Source: Rhodamnia argentea (lineage: Eukaryota; Streptophyta; Magnoliopsida; Myrtales; Myrtaceae). From it: a stretch of DNA of 64,000 nt. The stretch lies in assembly GCF_020921035.1 (NCBI RefSeq), contig NC_063150.1, positions 6,076,001-6,140,000 on the forward strand, given 5' to 3'. Of this stretch, positions 1-10,990 are shown piece by piece; the stretch's first letter is position 1; every line of letters starts with the position of its first letter. The notes under the pieces were generated by a model. It saw only the letters and a list, made by a program, of their open reading frames with translations. It was not told where the DNA came from and searched no databases. Made by a program: the position numbers and the translations under genes.

Positions 1-470
1 GACCATGCCCCACCCCCTCACTGGCCCCCCTTGGCCATGCCCCACCCTTCGCCGGCCATTACCGGCGATGGTGCGGCAGCGGCGGCAAGGGTTGTGAGCC
101 CTCGTCGCTGAAACAGAGGGCTCCATCTTCTTCTTTTTTTCCTTTTTTTAGTTGTTTCTATTTTTTTCAATTTTTAGCTTGTTATGTGAAATTTTTTATT
201 ATTTTTTTGGTTTTTTATTATTACTTATTAGGATCTCCGGCAAGGCACGTGTTCGCCACGCATGATTTCCAGCAAGCCACATCGAACTTGGCACTGAAAT
301 AACCTTTTTTTAAAAAAAAAAATTGGCACTAAAATGATTCAAAAAAAAATATTGGTACTAAAGTGAGCATCATACACAAATATTGACACTCTAGGTGTTT
401 TTCTGTCCAAAAAGTAGTTTAAGTAGTTATACACCAGCATTTTAATACAAGGGGGAAAAGCTTTTGCTCC
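1..470. repeat. Partial non-autonomous transposon-like repeat with GC-rich core
   Basis: The left part is GC-rich and low in complexity (1-115). It is followed by T-rich runs and then by short A-rich phrases repeating 'ttggcac-taaa' at about 288-365. This layout, a GC-rich core with an AT-rich flank built of near-repeated phrases, matches the better preserved Mutator-like elements elsewhere in this window (for example 48892-49435). Only one side is visible because the window starts inside it. No coding potential is evident. The family assignment is inference from resemblance. Confidence 0.3.
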
Positions 471-1300
471 GGAATTCTTGATCTCATCTAAGTTCCCAGA
501 TTATCAGCAAATGTCGGAGTTGGCACCGGTGACTACTCGGACTTTGCTTCGGAGAAATGACTTGATGAAGAACATATGCACACCGTCGCTGTTTCCCGGA
601 ACGCCCTTAACACGGTTGATGTTCCGGGTGAGCGCGGAGGCCGGTCCGACATGTTCTCTCGACTTCATAACGATTTACTACAGGTCGTGGTGGATCAGTC
701 CTGCAGTGAAGCCAAGCGCTTAGCATCCGTTACCGGACTCCTTCCTTTGAGGTTTTCTTCGATTTTACCCCCGCCAGTGGCCTTGTACGTTGTACCCCTG
801 TCCAATTCCTAGTCCGAAGGTGCCATTATCTTGGGTAATGTACGACATCGTTTAAGCATTGCTGCTAATGTGCAGCAAAATTCACAAATTTGGAATTTTT
901 TTTTTTAGTCGAAACTAATTAAATTTGGATGACAGTGCAAATTTCCATAGCTTTTGCTTTAACCAGCAATCGAATGAGCTGTACTAATAAATGCGCACAG
1001 AATAAATCAACCAAATATCCCAAAAAAAGGCCTTTCTTTATAAATTTATATTCCGTCATCCATAAAAAAGAGCGGCGCCAAAAAAAAAAAAAAACCGAAC
1101 TTAAGGTGACAACCTTAATTGCCCTCAGGCCAAACCATCTATTTTTTTTACCATTTACTCCCAGCCCCCTTGTTTTTTTTCTTTCTTTTGGGTGTCATAG
1201 AGGAAAATTCTTAGTTCACTTCCTAGACAGCAGTTTTTACAGTTCGGAGCATATAAGTAAGTTGCATAAAATGTCCTATTGGCCAGGGATCCGAGCCGTT
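471..1300. other. Spacer downstream of galactinol synthase; no gene seen
   Basis: Two short overlapping open frames at 478-812 show no recognisable domain, no partner exon and no codon pattern that convinces me. From about 890 the sequence is AT-rich with poly-A and poly-T runs. The last 200-300 bases before 1300 should hold the 3' untranslated region and polyadenylation signals of the minus-strand galactinol synthase, but no single signal can be assigned. Confidence 0.4.
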
Positions 1301-2874
1301 CTAGGCCGCAGAAGGCGCCGTGACGAACTGCACCGTGCCGGCTTCCGACAGGGCCGCGATGAACGGCTCCATGTTGACCTGCTTGGCCTCCACCTCGGCC
1401 GCCACCGCTGCCGCCGCTTGAGGGCAGTTCTTGTAGTCGAGGGACTCGTCTTCGTAGATGTCCCACCATTTCTTGACCAGCATCTTGATGTCCTCTCTCT
1501 CCATGTTCTCCTCCTTCCCGGTGTACCTCCATGGCTTCGAACCCTGAACAAAAGAATTGGATGCCCAAATGGTCAGCAATCTGTTTATCCTGAACGACTG
1601 CGTAGGCAGTCAAACGACCGATGTGAATTGGCTGGTAACGATCACTCACCGCCGCGCAGTAGTGGACGACCTTCACCTTCTCCAGCTCGACGTTCTCCGG
1701 GTGACGCCACAGCATCGCCAGGACGAGGTTGTACACATTTGGGATTGGCCTGTATACTTTCCCGAAGTACGTGTTCAAGAAGTCCTGCGAAATCCCCGGA
1801 GAATTGACCGATTAAGAAGCTCAACAGACTGGATGAGAAACGGCGGGTGGCAAATCGAGTCACAAAAGCGTTACGCCGTTACCTGCTCCGCGAACGGGGT
1901 GGGAGGGGTGATCTTGACGGTGCTCAGGAGATCGTTGTAGGTCGCGAGGCTGGGCTCGTACACGAACATGCCAGCGTTGAAGTAGAGGGACGGGGGCGGG
2001 CCCAGCTCGGCGCCGGGCCAGCGGACCTTGTCGGGGCACTGCTGGCAGTACCCGATAGCGTACTGCGGGGTGTGGCTCCACGTCTTCTCGCAGAAGCAAT
2101 CCATCACGGCGTAGAAGTAGCCGTCCTCCATGTCGAACAGGTGGTCGATGTTGTCGAACACCTGGATGTCGCCGTCCAGATATATCATCTTGCTGTACTC
2201 CACGAACTGCGTAACGCGAAGAAACAGTTCAGTGCCCATAACAGATTCTTGGTTCAAAGTTCAAACTACTCGCTTCGTCAATATGGCCGATCGACCCATC
2301 TGAAACATCTCTTAATCTTACACACAAATTATCAAGTTTCGTTAGATGTGACACATGTTACTCGTGTTGTTTCGACAGATCAGTAAGTTTTTTTTTTTTC
2401 CTTTTTTTGTGGTCAAAGACAGATCAATACGTTGAAACGTCGTAGAAGTGTAACGGCCGATGTCATTTCGAGATTAATTCGCGAGATGAATGACCTTGAA
2501 AATATGGACTCGACCAACTTTTCGGCCATTAATAATGATTTCGTCCTTCGTACCTCCCAAATACGGAGCTTGGAATAGTTGATGACGTAATACGCCATGG
2601 CGAACTGGGTCTGGTTCTCGGGCGGGTACACCGGCTCGATCTCCCGGACCACGCACCCCTGATCCACTAGGATCTGCCGGTGCTCCGCCGGCACGTCCGG
2701 CAAGATGGCTACCACCAGCGGGTACGCCGACTTCGCCTTCCTCAGCCCTTTGGCAAGCCCGACCACGCCCTTCACGTAGTCCTTGTTGCCGGCCAAGAAC
2801 GTCACGAAGGCCCGGGACAGCGTCAGAGGCTTGGCGACGGGCTTCACCGAGGCGGGCACAAGTTCGGGCGCCAT
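1301..2874 (-). CDS. GOLS1: Galactinol synthase (GolS), 340 aa, four exons
   Basis: Transfers galactose from UDP-galactose to myo-inositol to make galactinol, the first committed step of raffinose-family oligosaccharide synthesis, in the cytosol. Coding exons on the minus strand: 2874-2554, 2206-1883, 1784-1650 and 1543-1301, all with GT-AG introns, giving 107+108+45+80 residues. It is a GT8-family glycosyltransferase: the N-terminal block AFVTFLAGNKDYVKGVVGLA is near residues 22-41, the metal/UDP-binding DGD lies at 118-120 inside YLDGDIQVF, and FNAGMF follows at about 183. The protein ends in APSAA (336-340), the family's hallmark C-terminal pentapeptide. Its length matches Arabidopsis GolS proteins, to which it reads almost collinearly. 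I chose ATG 2874 rather than the in-frame ATG ten codons upstream because MAPEL resembles family N-termini. The 5' leader carries a CT microsatellite. The neighbour MYB2 is the same as in Arabidopsis. Family members respond to drought, cold or heat; which stress acts here cannot be read from the sequence. Confidence 0.97.
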
Positions 2875-2910
2875 AGATGCCAAGCGAAGATGGTCACTGG
2901 TCAAGTTTGC

Positions 2911-2912
<2 letters not shown>

Positions 2913-2952
<40 letters not shown>
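2913..2952. repeat. (GA)n microsatellite in GolS 5' leader
   Basis: About 20 uninterrupted AG/GA dinucleotides, read as (CT)n on the sense strand of galactinol synthase, 40-80 bases upstream of its start codon. GA/CT tracts in 5' leaders are common in plant genes and can act as GAGA-type elements. Length variation between individuals is to be expected. Small plus-strand frames running through it (Arg-Glu repeats) are artefacts. Confidence 0.95.
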
Positions 2953-2954
<2 letters not shown>

Positions 2955-3018
2955 GGGGATGGGGATGGGTTGGCTATGGCGATTTTTGGTTGCGGAGGTG
3001 AATGCTCGTCGAAGTGGG

Positions 3019-3026
3019 TATAAATA
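3019..3026 (-). promoter_or_regulatory. Possible TATA box of galactinol synthase
   Basis: On the minus strand the sequence reads TATTTATA, flanked by a CT-rich stretch, about 145 bases upstream of the GolS start codon. TATTTATA is an accepted plant TATA variant, and the distance would leave a leader of roughly 110 bases that includes the CT microsatellite. The assignment rests on position and motif only. Confidence 0.5.
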
Positions 3027-3105
3027 GAGAGAGGGAGAGAGGACTTTGCCGGGGGGGTGAAGAGCGAAACCGGAGCGAAATTTCATGAAAAGAGAGAGAA
3101 AACCA

Positions 3106-3114
3106 TAAAAAGTG
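3106..3114. repeat. Target-site duplication (left), 9 bp
   Basis: The nonamer TAAAAAGTG stands directly before the element's first base and is repeated exactly at 4359-4367 directly after its last base. Nine bases is the usual duplication length for Mutator-like transposons. Confidence 0.85.
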
Positions 3115-4358
3115 GGGAAAAATCCAAAAAAGGCATCAAATCCTCTCGTTTTCTCAAATAAGGGCACCAAATGATCTCTGTTTTAAATAAGGGCTTGAAG
3201 TGTCCTCATTTTCTCAAATAATGACCTGAAGTGAATATTATTTCAAATAAGGGCTTGAATTAACTATAAAATTTCAAAAAAAGGTCCGATTTCTTCTTTT
3301 TATTTATTTGATTTTTTAAAAATTTTTTATCTGTCTTACGATCTCTTTTTTTTCCCTTCACTCTCTCTCTCTCTCTTTCCCGATGCGACCAGGCCCTCCC
3401 CTACTCTTTATTTTCTTTCTCCTCCTTCGTCTTCATCTTCTCCTTCTCCTTCCTTCCGTTGCTCACGACCACCCCTCCATCTATAGATGCCAGCCAGCCG
3501 TCCACCTCAACCCACCTACGGCCGCGCCGCTCGACCGTCGGTCTAAGCCTCTCGCCGCCACCGCCACCGTTCCGAGCCCCCGCACCCGAGGCCGAGAGAC
3601 CCACGAACCCACGAGCTCGGTGAGGTCCGACCCCTATCTCCTTCTATGCTCACCGCCACCAACCACCCACTCAACCACCGACTCCACCTCGCGCCACCGC
3701 CCATCTGTTCAATCGCCGGCCCGCCTTCCCCTCGCCACCGGATCCGAGCCCGAGAAGCTCAAATATGCACCCGACCCAGTACCTTGAGCCGTTGCGCCAC
3801 CGGAGGACCCCGCGGCCGCCCTCTACGAGACTCGACACCACCCTCGGCCTTCGTAGTCGCGACCCACTGTTGCCCCGAGGCCATGCCGTTGCTTAGTTGA
3901 CCCTCGCCGGGCCCCAGGCGACGACCCGCGGCCCCTGATCCGGGCGGGGGCCGCCGATCCCACACAGATCCGGGAGAGGGCCCGACCCTCTCTCGATGAC
4001 CCTCGCTTTTGGCTAGTGACGCCGGCCTTCGCCGCCCTCGACGACCCCCCATAAGCAATGCGCCGGAGGCCACACGGGCTTGAGGGGGCAGCCCTCCCGT
4101 TTGTGCGGCTTTTTTTTTCTTTTTTTTAAATTATAAATAAAAAAAGGAAAAAAAGAAGAGGAAAATGAACAAAAAAAATTAAAATGTGAAATGATGAAAG
4201 TGCACTTCAGGCCGGACCCTTTTTTGAAATCTTGCGGCACTTCAGGCCCTTAATTGAAACAGATTATGTTATTTTGGATCCTTATTTGCAATAAAGTTCA
4301 CTTGGAGCCTTAATTTGAAAAAACAAGAAAATTTCCGGCCTTTTTTTGGATTTTTCCC
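3115..4358. mobile_element. Non-autonomous Mutator-like element (MULE) in the GolS promoter
   Basis: A 1244-bp element whose ends are inverted copies: it begins GGGAAAAATCCAAAAAAGG and ends with the complement, CCTTTTTTTGGATTTTTCCC. The inverted similarity continues inward over about 170-190 bases on each side (to about 3300 and from about 4190) as degenerate phrases of the type 'aaataagggcttgaagtg'. Identical 9-bp duplications (TAAAAAGTG) flank it. The core, about 3380-4100, is GC-rich. It contains a short frame at 3383-3787 with no recognisable domain, so no transposase is encoded. A GC-rich core between long AT-rich inverted ends also fits a Pack-MULE that captured host sequence, but I cannot name a source gene. 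It sits about 90 bases upstream of the putative GolS TATA box. Confidence 0.85.
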
Positions 4359-4367
4359 TAAAAAGTG
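4359..4367. repeat. Target-site duplication (right), 9 bp
   Basis: Exact second copy of TAAAAAGTG, immediately after the inverted end of the Mutator-like element at 3115-4358. Confidence 0.85.
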
Positions 4368-6120
4368 CAATTTGGAAATCGACGGCCGTACGAGTCGGGA
4401 GGTGGCAGATCGGACGGAGGAGATCCGAGGGGAAGATTCTGGATGGCAGGAGCGTAAATAGTGGGGGGATGGAAGTCGCCAGAAGGAAAGAGGAGAGGGG
4501 GGAGCTGATTTCGTGAGGGTGGGGTTGATTCGGTTTTAATGGACAGTGATTCTTCTGCGAGGGGAGAGGTGCGATCCCCTGCGTCGCGACCCATCTGAGC
4601 TGTCAAACGAGGGGAGCATCGGTCTCGGCCGGGACGAATTAAGATCGGGGAATTCTCGTCGATCGGGCGGTGCAGATAAGCGCGAACGGTAGAAACGGTT
4701 ACAGAATCCCACTCCGCTTAGTGTCTGATCTGTCGCATTTTACATTTCTTCTTCTTCTTCTTTTTTTATCTTTTTGGTCGAAAAAAGATTCGGTCGCATT
4801 TTGCTCTTGCGCGTCTCGATTTTGTTCCTATAAATAGTTAAGAGGATTGATGATTTCGTGCCATAAGAAGAAGGTTTGAAAAAATAATGAACACTTTTGG
4901 ATCGCTTCCGATTTTGAAAATAAAATGGATCTCCGAACATCGTCGTAAAAACCTCATCCCACGTCGCGAAACGCTCATGTTTGAGCCACCGATTGCCCAT
5001 CCCGTCCGTAGATTCACGAACTCCGTCATTACGGACCCACCAACGTGTCCAAAGTCGAAGATTCTCTACATCAAAAACAGCACACGTAGGATTCGTTTGT
5101 TACTGAATTATCGCAGTCGAATCTCGGGTCCAACCTATCTTGATATCGGAATATTCCACCACAGCATTCCACGTTGATGCGACATGGGAAGACAAAATGA
5201 GTCGCAGAAGAGGATTTGAAGTCCGTCGTCCACAAATTTCTTTCACAAATTTGCAAATCTATGAACCATGAAAAAGGAAACGACAAAACAGAGGATGGAC
5301 AAATTTTCCAACGCCACGAGTTGGAAAATGAACAAAGTACGATGTCGATTGCAGCATTGCTTCCATGATCTTAGGAACAATGGCCGCCATTGCCCAAACG
5401 AAAGTCAAAAGACCTCTAGGTCATAGTTCAATTGAACATGTAGGTTATATTAAATCTTGGTTTCTCATGTGGAACCATAGAAGGAATTCAATCACAAAAT
5501 TAGTTGCGCCAACCAATAAATCTTAAGCAGCTTTTCAAACGAGGCGAGACGGTTTCTCAAAAATAATTATAGGCCGCCGTTGCGGTCATCTTAAAGTAAT
5601 TGTATTTGTAAGGTGCCCGTCACACATCTTATAGAAGTGGCGACACTATTTTTTACAGTCGAAGTAAGTGATGTCTTGAGCCATTTAAACCGGCATGAAC
5701 ACGACCTGACCGCTAAATTTGAATAAGGAAAAAATGGCGCATAAGTGGATTCCGTTCAATAGCCCATAATAATTGGACATCAATCTTGCTCATTAATTTA
5801 GTAAATTTTGTTTTCTGATGTGTTTAGGTGATTTGTGTTGTGGATGATAGGTTTGTTCGATAAATTAAAACTGGATTTATAAAATCAGCGGATCAATTAG
5901 CCGTGTAAATAAGCGTAAACGAAATCAATTAGAATCATTCGATGAGTGTCCGTCACGTTACTTAGTATATTTAATTTGGAAAGAAATCGCCCCGCACTTA
6001 CCATTACTCATTTTTAGATATAATTGTTCCTAAACAGTAGAAGATGTTACTTTTTTTTTTTTGGTAAGGGTAGAAGATGTTACTTTAATAGTATAAAAAG
6101 GCAGAAATCAACGCTCCTTC
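4368..6120. other. Spacer; displaced distal promoter of GolS
   Basis: No gene recognised. The first few hundred bases (4368-4740) are moderately GC-rich and would have been contiguous with the GolS proximal promoter before the Mutator-like element inserted, so distal regulatory sites of that gene may lie here. The remainder is AT-rich. Small frames on both strands (4740-5290) show no family resemblance. Confidence 0.4.
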
Positions 6121-6123
6121 TTA

Positions 6124-6640
6124 AATTATGAAGATCCCCGAGTGGGATTCATTTTCTCTTTTTGTGAGAGAAATTGTAGTGGAGACAACACCGTTACTTG
6201 ATCTCTTGATAAATGCAAAACGTTATATATTAAATATATATAAAATAAATTATCATATATATGTATGAAAATATTAAGTTTCTTCTTCTTCTTCTTCTAC
6301 CTCTAATTTATTGAAAGTGCTTAAAATTGATCCGTGCTTGTCGAAATGACGTGTCAAGATGTTGGGTTCAAGTAATGTTAGCGTGTCCGAAGAGCCAATC
6401 ATATGTTGATTACGTACGGAAAATGTCGAAGTATCTGAAAGTGTCAAATACGATACGACACGAAAGTCTTTGAAAAGTATCGGTACTTCTTGGGATATTA
6501 TCCTGGCTTAATGTGGTAACGAGAATAGTCTGAAAAAAAAAATAGTTTTGATTGAGATGTGTCTTCGAAATTATTTTCCTAAGGAATAAATTCTCTCACA
6601 AAAAGAGAAAATGAATCCCACTCGGGGATCTTCATAAATT
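6124..6640. mobile_element. Small element with 47-bp perfect terminal inverted repeats
   Basis: The segment beginning TTATGAAGATCCCCGAGTGG at about 6126-6172 recurs in perfect inverted orientation at 6591-6637, giving at least 47 identical bases at each end of a unit of roughly 515 bp. The interior is AT-rich and noncoding and contains a dispersed repeat (6310-6490) related to 14865-15030. Perfect ends suggest a fairly recent origin. I could not find a convincing target-site duplication, so the superfamily is open. An inverted pair produced by rearrangement is an alternative. Confidence 0.6.
6310..6490. repeat. Dispersed repeat, copy A (related to 14865-15030)
   Basis: This stretch opens with 'gcttaaaattgatcc' and continues through a run of 'gtgtcgaa', 'gtgtccgaag' and 'cgacacgaaa' phrases. 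The same order of phrases, with moderate divergence, appears at about 14870-15025. It appears to be a dispersed noncoding repeat lying inside the inverted-end element. Function unknown. Confidence 0.5.
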
Positions 6641-7506
6641 AGGTGAGACGGATTCTTAAAAACCGGCTATCCGTTGCTGCCGATTTGAAGCGGCTGCAGC
6701 CAAGCGGTGTCTGGATATAACCTGCGGTGCTCCGACGGCCTCTCGATACAGTGAGTGATGCATCGTGTCGCTGAAAAAACTGGCTCGAGCGGCCACCCGA
6801 TCGCCGGACTTGAAAAGGAAAAAAGACGATATGTGAGTGGATTATATTCGATATCCTTCGAAAGGTGGACACGTCGCTTCGAGAAAACTCAACCGTGTCC
6901 ATCGATTTTGGTGAATTTATTAGGGTTTTTTGAGGACGGCAAACACACCGTCGGCGTGGTACTAAATAACTGGGCTGCATGCGGTCCACTTGTACTTCGG
7001 TCTGAGGTCCGAAATCGAATCCCCGCCACCGTGGTCCTTGTTTTGGGAGGGGCCCACACGACGCCACTCACGTGGTTCCCGAATGAACCCCCACCGCATC
7101 GCTGCTGGGTGACGTGTACCCTCCTCGAGCCGCCACACGTCATCCTGCTTGGCGTCCTCCCCTCACGGGGCGGCTTCGCGCCACCTGTCACGGCGAATTT
7201 GGTCCCACCTTTGTTTAAGTTTGTCCCTTTGCTGCCCTTTTTTTTTTTTTCATTTTAATTTTTAAATGAGGTTTTTTTTTCCGGAGAGAAGTGTCTTTTT
7301 TTTTAATCTTCGTGTTATAGTTTCCTTGCTTTGGTTAAAAGGTGGAGGTTCTTGAGCAGGAGAACTGGACCACGTACGTGCCGGATGAAATAAGCCTCAG
7401 GGTGCAATAGAATCGGATCAAGCCGGGGTATCGCCAAGTTTGAGCTCGACCGGATTCGCGTTTGATTGAATATTGATACTTGTAGTCCGATGTGTTTAGA
7501 AAATTG
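6641..7506. other. Spacer with a GC-rich island; no gene assigned
   Basis: 7000-7200 is unusually GC-rich for this spacer and holds several ACGTG cores. A poly-T region follows at about 7240-7300. A short frame at about 7342-7400 reads plausibly as protein, but no family is recognised and it has no exon partner. The island could be a promoter remnant of a gene now lost or displaced by the adjacent tandem duplication. This is inference. Confidence 0.3.
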
Positions 7507-7789
7507 AGATGCTCAGGTTCAATTAAACTCAAATGCAATTGATCAGTGAAAGAGCTCGAAACTCGAGCTCGAGTTGAAAAAAGAAAAAAAAAAACTCAAA
7601 TGATGTGGGTGAATGACTTGGGTAATGTTCTCAACACATAAACAGTAAACACATGGTATTTCACCATTTTGTGGATGTGCAAAACGTCCAAAAAATAAAA
7701 AATAGGATAGCATTTTCTCGTATAAGACTAGATTATGGGACAAACATTTGGAAACCACGAGTTTCTAAATTTTGTGATGAAAATGATTT

Positions 7790-8500
7790 CGAGCAAAACT
7801 TTTTCCACAACAAAACGGAGTTGGAGAGTGAAAGAATCGTTCTCTACAGGGTATGACCACTAGATTCTTATTAGAGAAAACCCTTTATGAGCTTTTTAAA
7901 GGAAAGAAAAGAAACATTACATACTATTTAAATGATAGCATTGACAAGTTCGATCCAAGATCCGAGGAAGATAATATGTTTCTTGATTATTCTACTTCGC
8001 GCAAAAAGTTTAACGTGCTTTTAACGAGACTTCGTCGGTAATGGAATGATTGATCCATGCGAAATTTGAAGATTCCCAAAGGTCGGCAGAAGCTATGAGA
8101 GATGAAGAAACAATTCCGAATCGGTGTGATCCTGTCGACTATAGGTCTCCATTCCTCATCACTCAAACCTTACAGGAATCGGTGTGAAGTCCTTGTTGAA
8201 GAAACGCACCTCCTATCTGCTCTCTTGGTTCATACTCCTTAGAGGGCTTTTATGGTTTAAGCCCATAATTTTTCATCAGTAGTTTGGGCTTGAGTACATG
8301 AATAGTCATTGTTATATATACTCTCTTTTTTATTGTAAATTGAATGATATAACAAGAGGTGTGAAGTGCTAATTGCTAATTATAGTGAAATAATGTGCTG
8401 GACATAACCCTAGTTTAAGAATGGATCGGGATAAAAATCTTTGTGTCTCGATTTCTCATTCTCGCTACACTTTGTTTCGTTGTGATTGTGCGCCAAATCC
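7790..8500 (+). mobile_element. Copia-type LTR retrotransposon fossil (pol and LTR-like fragment)
   Basis: A short reading frame includes YELFKGKK and, further on, a KFD-type block with FLDYS. This pattern belongs to the segment of Copia polyproteins between integrase and reverse transcriptase. Downstream, 8225-8500 resembles LTR sequence, including a TATA-like 'tatatatactc'. Only a small part of a full element is present, with no identifiable gag, protease or complete reverse transcriptase. It is clearly broken and old. The whole fossil lies inside the tandem duplication and was duplicated with it. Confidence 0.6.
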
Positions 8501-9127
8501 TAACGTCCTAAAAAATGCTAGATATTTCTAGCTTACCGGTGTCAAGATATTTTGTTGAAAGATATTTAATGTGAAGTGTAGAAATAAATAGGAAGACATT
8601 AGCCTATAGATATTTCTAGGATACTTCCAGGAAGAAACTTTTTTAGAAATATCTTGATGTTTTAGGAAGTATAACAACCTCTCTAAGACTTATGAATGCC
8701 TAAGCGTTCTCGCTTGTGGAGCTCGAGCTCGACATTCATTTAAGAGTGTGTCAATGAGCTTAGCTCCCACAAGTGAGAGTGCACACGAGTGTGCGTAAGA
8801 GTTCTCTCTCGACCAACATTGTAAGAGAGTGCGCCTCCGTTAATAAGAGTGCGTTTCCCCCGAAGCGAGCCTCGCGCGTCCTCCACAGTAAATGAAGCCA
8901 GAGTCGCCCCTCCGCGACTCAACAAGCAGCGTCAAGAGTCGCGCCTCCGAAGTTCAAGCGGTCATAGACATCGAACTGGCAGAGAGCTCTTGCAAAAGCC
9001 ACTCAAAGAGAGCAGCATTTCAGCAAACACAAGGAAGCTCCGTACCAAAGATGGGCACCAGAAATCCATTCTAGGAACTGTTGAGGAACTTCAAACCCGT
9101 TCATGATGTCAGTCTTAACCATCCCGC

Positions 9128-9373
9128 TTAGGTAGTGGGCCAAGCAACGTTGACAAAAGCAGGTGAAGTGAAACCAGCGGACCCTGGAGGCTTGTCCTCA
9201 TTTGAAAAGATCAAAGCACACTCGCTTTCTTTCCCCTTCCGACACGGGCTTAATCGATGTCGTTTCGTCGTCTTCACAACAAGCATATAATCAAATGGGC
9301 CATATCTTGAGATCTCAAGTGGTAGCATACAAACACGATGAAAAGTGCCCACAGATAGTTCTAAACCTTTCAA
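9128..9373 (-). other. Open frame conserved in both tandem units, function unknown
   Basis: An 81-codon minus-strand frame with segments such as FHRVCMLPLEISRYGPFDY. The same frame is kept, with few changes, at 11608-11853 in the second tandem unit. Conservation between the two is expected from recent duplication alone and is not evidence of function. I do not recognise the family. It could be a fragment of a host or transposon gene, or chance. Confidence 0.2.
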
Positions 9374-9815
9374 TCAATTCAGTCAATTCAGTCAATTTAG
9401 GCTAAAAATCGCTTGTCCTATGCGGGACAGCCGGCGCTGACGGAGACATTTTTTTTTTTTTTTTTTTTTATTTTTTTCCTTTCTTTTTTTTTTCCTTTTT
9501 TTTTTTTGTCGGTGGTCAGCCACTAGCCACCTGCCACGGGCCATGCCTGGCACGGCCCAGCGAGGACCCTCGCCTATTGCCTGTGGCTGGCCACGGGCAA
9601 AAATAAAAGGGAAAGGAAAAAAAAATTCATAAAAAATTGTGAAAAAATTTATTCAAAAGAATTTCCACATTAACGCCGGCCGTGCCACATAGGATGGTCG
9701 TTCATGTCTGCAATTTTCAGCCTAAATTGGCCGGATGAACTGAATTGTTACCAACGTGAAAAGGTTCGGATTAAATTGACTCAATTTAAAGATGTAAAAC
9801 CAAATTGATACTAAT
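9365..9815. mobile_element. GC-cored Mutator-like MITE remnant, in tandem unit 1
   Basis: A left phrase 'cagtcaatttaggctaaaaat' and a right phrase 'cagcctaaattggccggatg' are inverted relatives. They enclose T-rich tracts and a GC-rich core with 'agccactagccacctgcca'. The architecture matches 48892-49435. The outer limits are approximate and no target duplication was identified. Confidence 0.45.
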
Positions 9816-10224
9816 ACAGCAGATTTAGCGCTTTCTTTTCAGGAATTTGCTTACCCGATCATCCCCCCATGTTAGACAGTGGGACGATCACTATATTGCC
9901 ATACAAACTAGATTTGTTGAAACCAAATCACTTGCTGATTAGGTCCAAAGATGCTCGGGTTCAATTAAACTCAAATGCAATTGATCGGTGAAAGAGCTCG
10001 AAACTCGAGCTCGATTTGAAAAATAAAAATAAAAATACCTCGAATGATGTGGGCGAATGACTTGGGTAATGTTCTCAACACATAAACAGTAAACACATGG
10101 TATTTCACCATTTTGTGGATGTGCAAAACGTCCAAAAAAAAAAAAATAGGATAGCATTTTCTCGTATAAGACTAGATTATGAGACAAACATTTGAAAACC
10201 ACGACTTTCTAAATTTTGTGATGA

Positions 10225-10990
10225 AAATGATTTCGAGCAAAACTTTTTCCACAACAAAACGGAGTTGGAGAGTGAAAGAATCGTTCTCTACAAGGTATGA
10301 CCACTAGATTCTTATCAGAGAAAACCCTTTATGAGCTTTTTAAAGGGAAGAAAACAAGCGTTACATACTTTCGCAGTTTTAACCGTAAACATCGCATTCT
10401 CGAAAATGCAAATGATAGCATTGACAAGTTCGATCCAAGATCCGAGGAAGATAATATGTTTCTTGATTATTCTACTTCGTGCAAAAAGCTTAACGTACTT
10501 TTAACAAAACTTCATCGGTAATGGAATGATCGATCCATGCGAAATTTGAAGATTCCCAAAGGTCGGTAGAAGCTATGAGAGATGAAGAAACGACTTCGAA
10601 TCAGTGTGATCTTGTCGACTATAGGTCTCCATTCCCCATCACTCAACCTTGCAGGAATCGGGGTGGAAAGCCCTTGTTGAAGAAACGCACCTCCTGTCTT
10701 CTCTCTTGGTTCATACTCTTGGGAGGGCTTTTACGGTTTTGAGCCTGCAATTTTTCATCGGTAGTTTGGGCTTGAGTACATGAATAGTCACCGCTATATA
10801 TACTCTCTTTTTTATTGTAAATTGAATGATGTAACGAGAGGTGTAAGGTGCTAATTACTAATTACAGTAAAATACTGTCTTGGACATAGCCCTAGTTTAA
10901 GGATAGATCGGGATAAAAATCTTTATGTCTCGATTTCTCTTTGTCGCTATACTTTGTTTCGTTGTGATTGTGCGCCGAATCCTAACACCC
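10225..10990 (+). mobile_element. Copia-type fossil, second copy
   Basis: Duplicate of the Copia fragment at 7790-8500, with the same YELFKGKK block and the same LTR-like tail. It is broken and not a separate insertion, since it arose with the tandem duplication of its surroundings. Confidence 0.6.

Larger units (their letters stand above)
7507..9944. repeat. Tandem duplication, unit 1 (about 2.44 kb)
   Basis: The unit opens with 'agatgctcaggttcaattaa' and is followed immediately by a second unit starting at 9949 with nearly the same sequence. The two run collinearly to their ends ('gaaaccaaatcacttg'). They differ by scattered substitutions and small indels and are highly similar by eye. Contents in order: a Copia-type fossil (about 7790-8500), a GA/CT-flavoured segment (8700-8960), a stretch with an open minus-strand frame (9128-9373) and a GC-cored Mutator-like remnant (about 9365-9815). 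Unequal crossing-over or a segmental duplication of transposon-derived DNA would explain the arrangement. Confidence 0.85.

Noticed and set aside
929-1807. 292-codon plus-strand open frame
   Set aside because: It lies antisense over the last two exons of galactinol synthase, whose protein is unambiguous on the other strand. The frame is a by-product of GC-rich codons.
2680-3027. Plus-strand frames with Arg-Glu runs near 2900
   Set aside because: They read through the (GA)n microsatellite and antisense over GolS exon 1.
3383-3787. Possible secreted protein with a hydrophobic start inside the Mutator-like element
   Set aside because: The hydrophobic stretch comes from CTC/CTT repeats. There is no domain, no partner exon, and the frame is confined to the transposon core.
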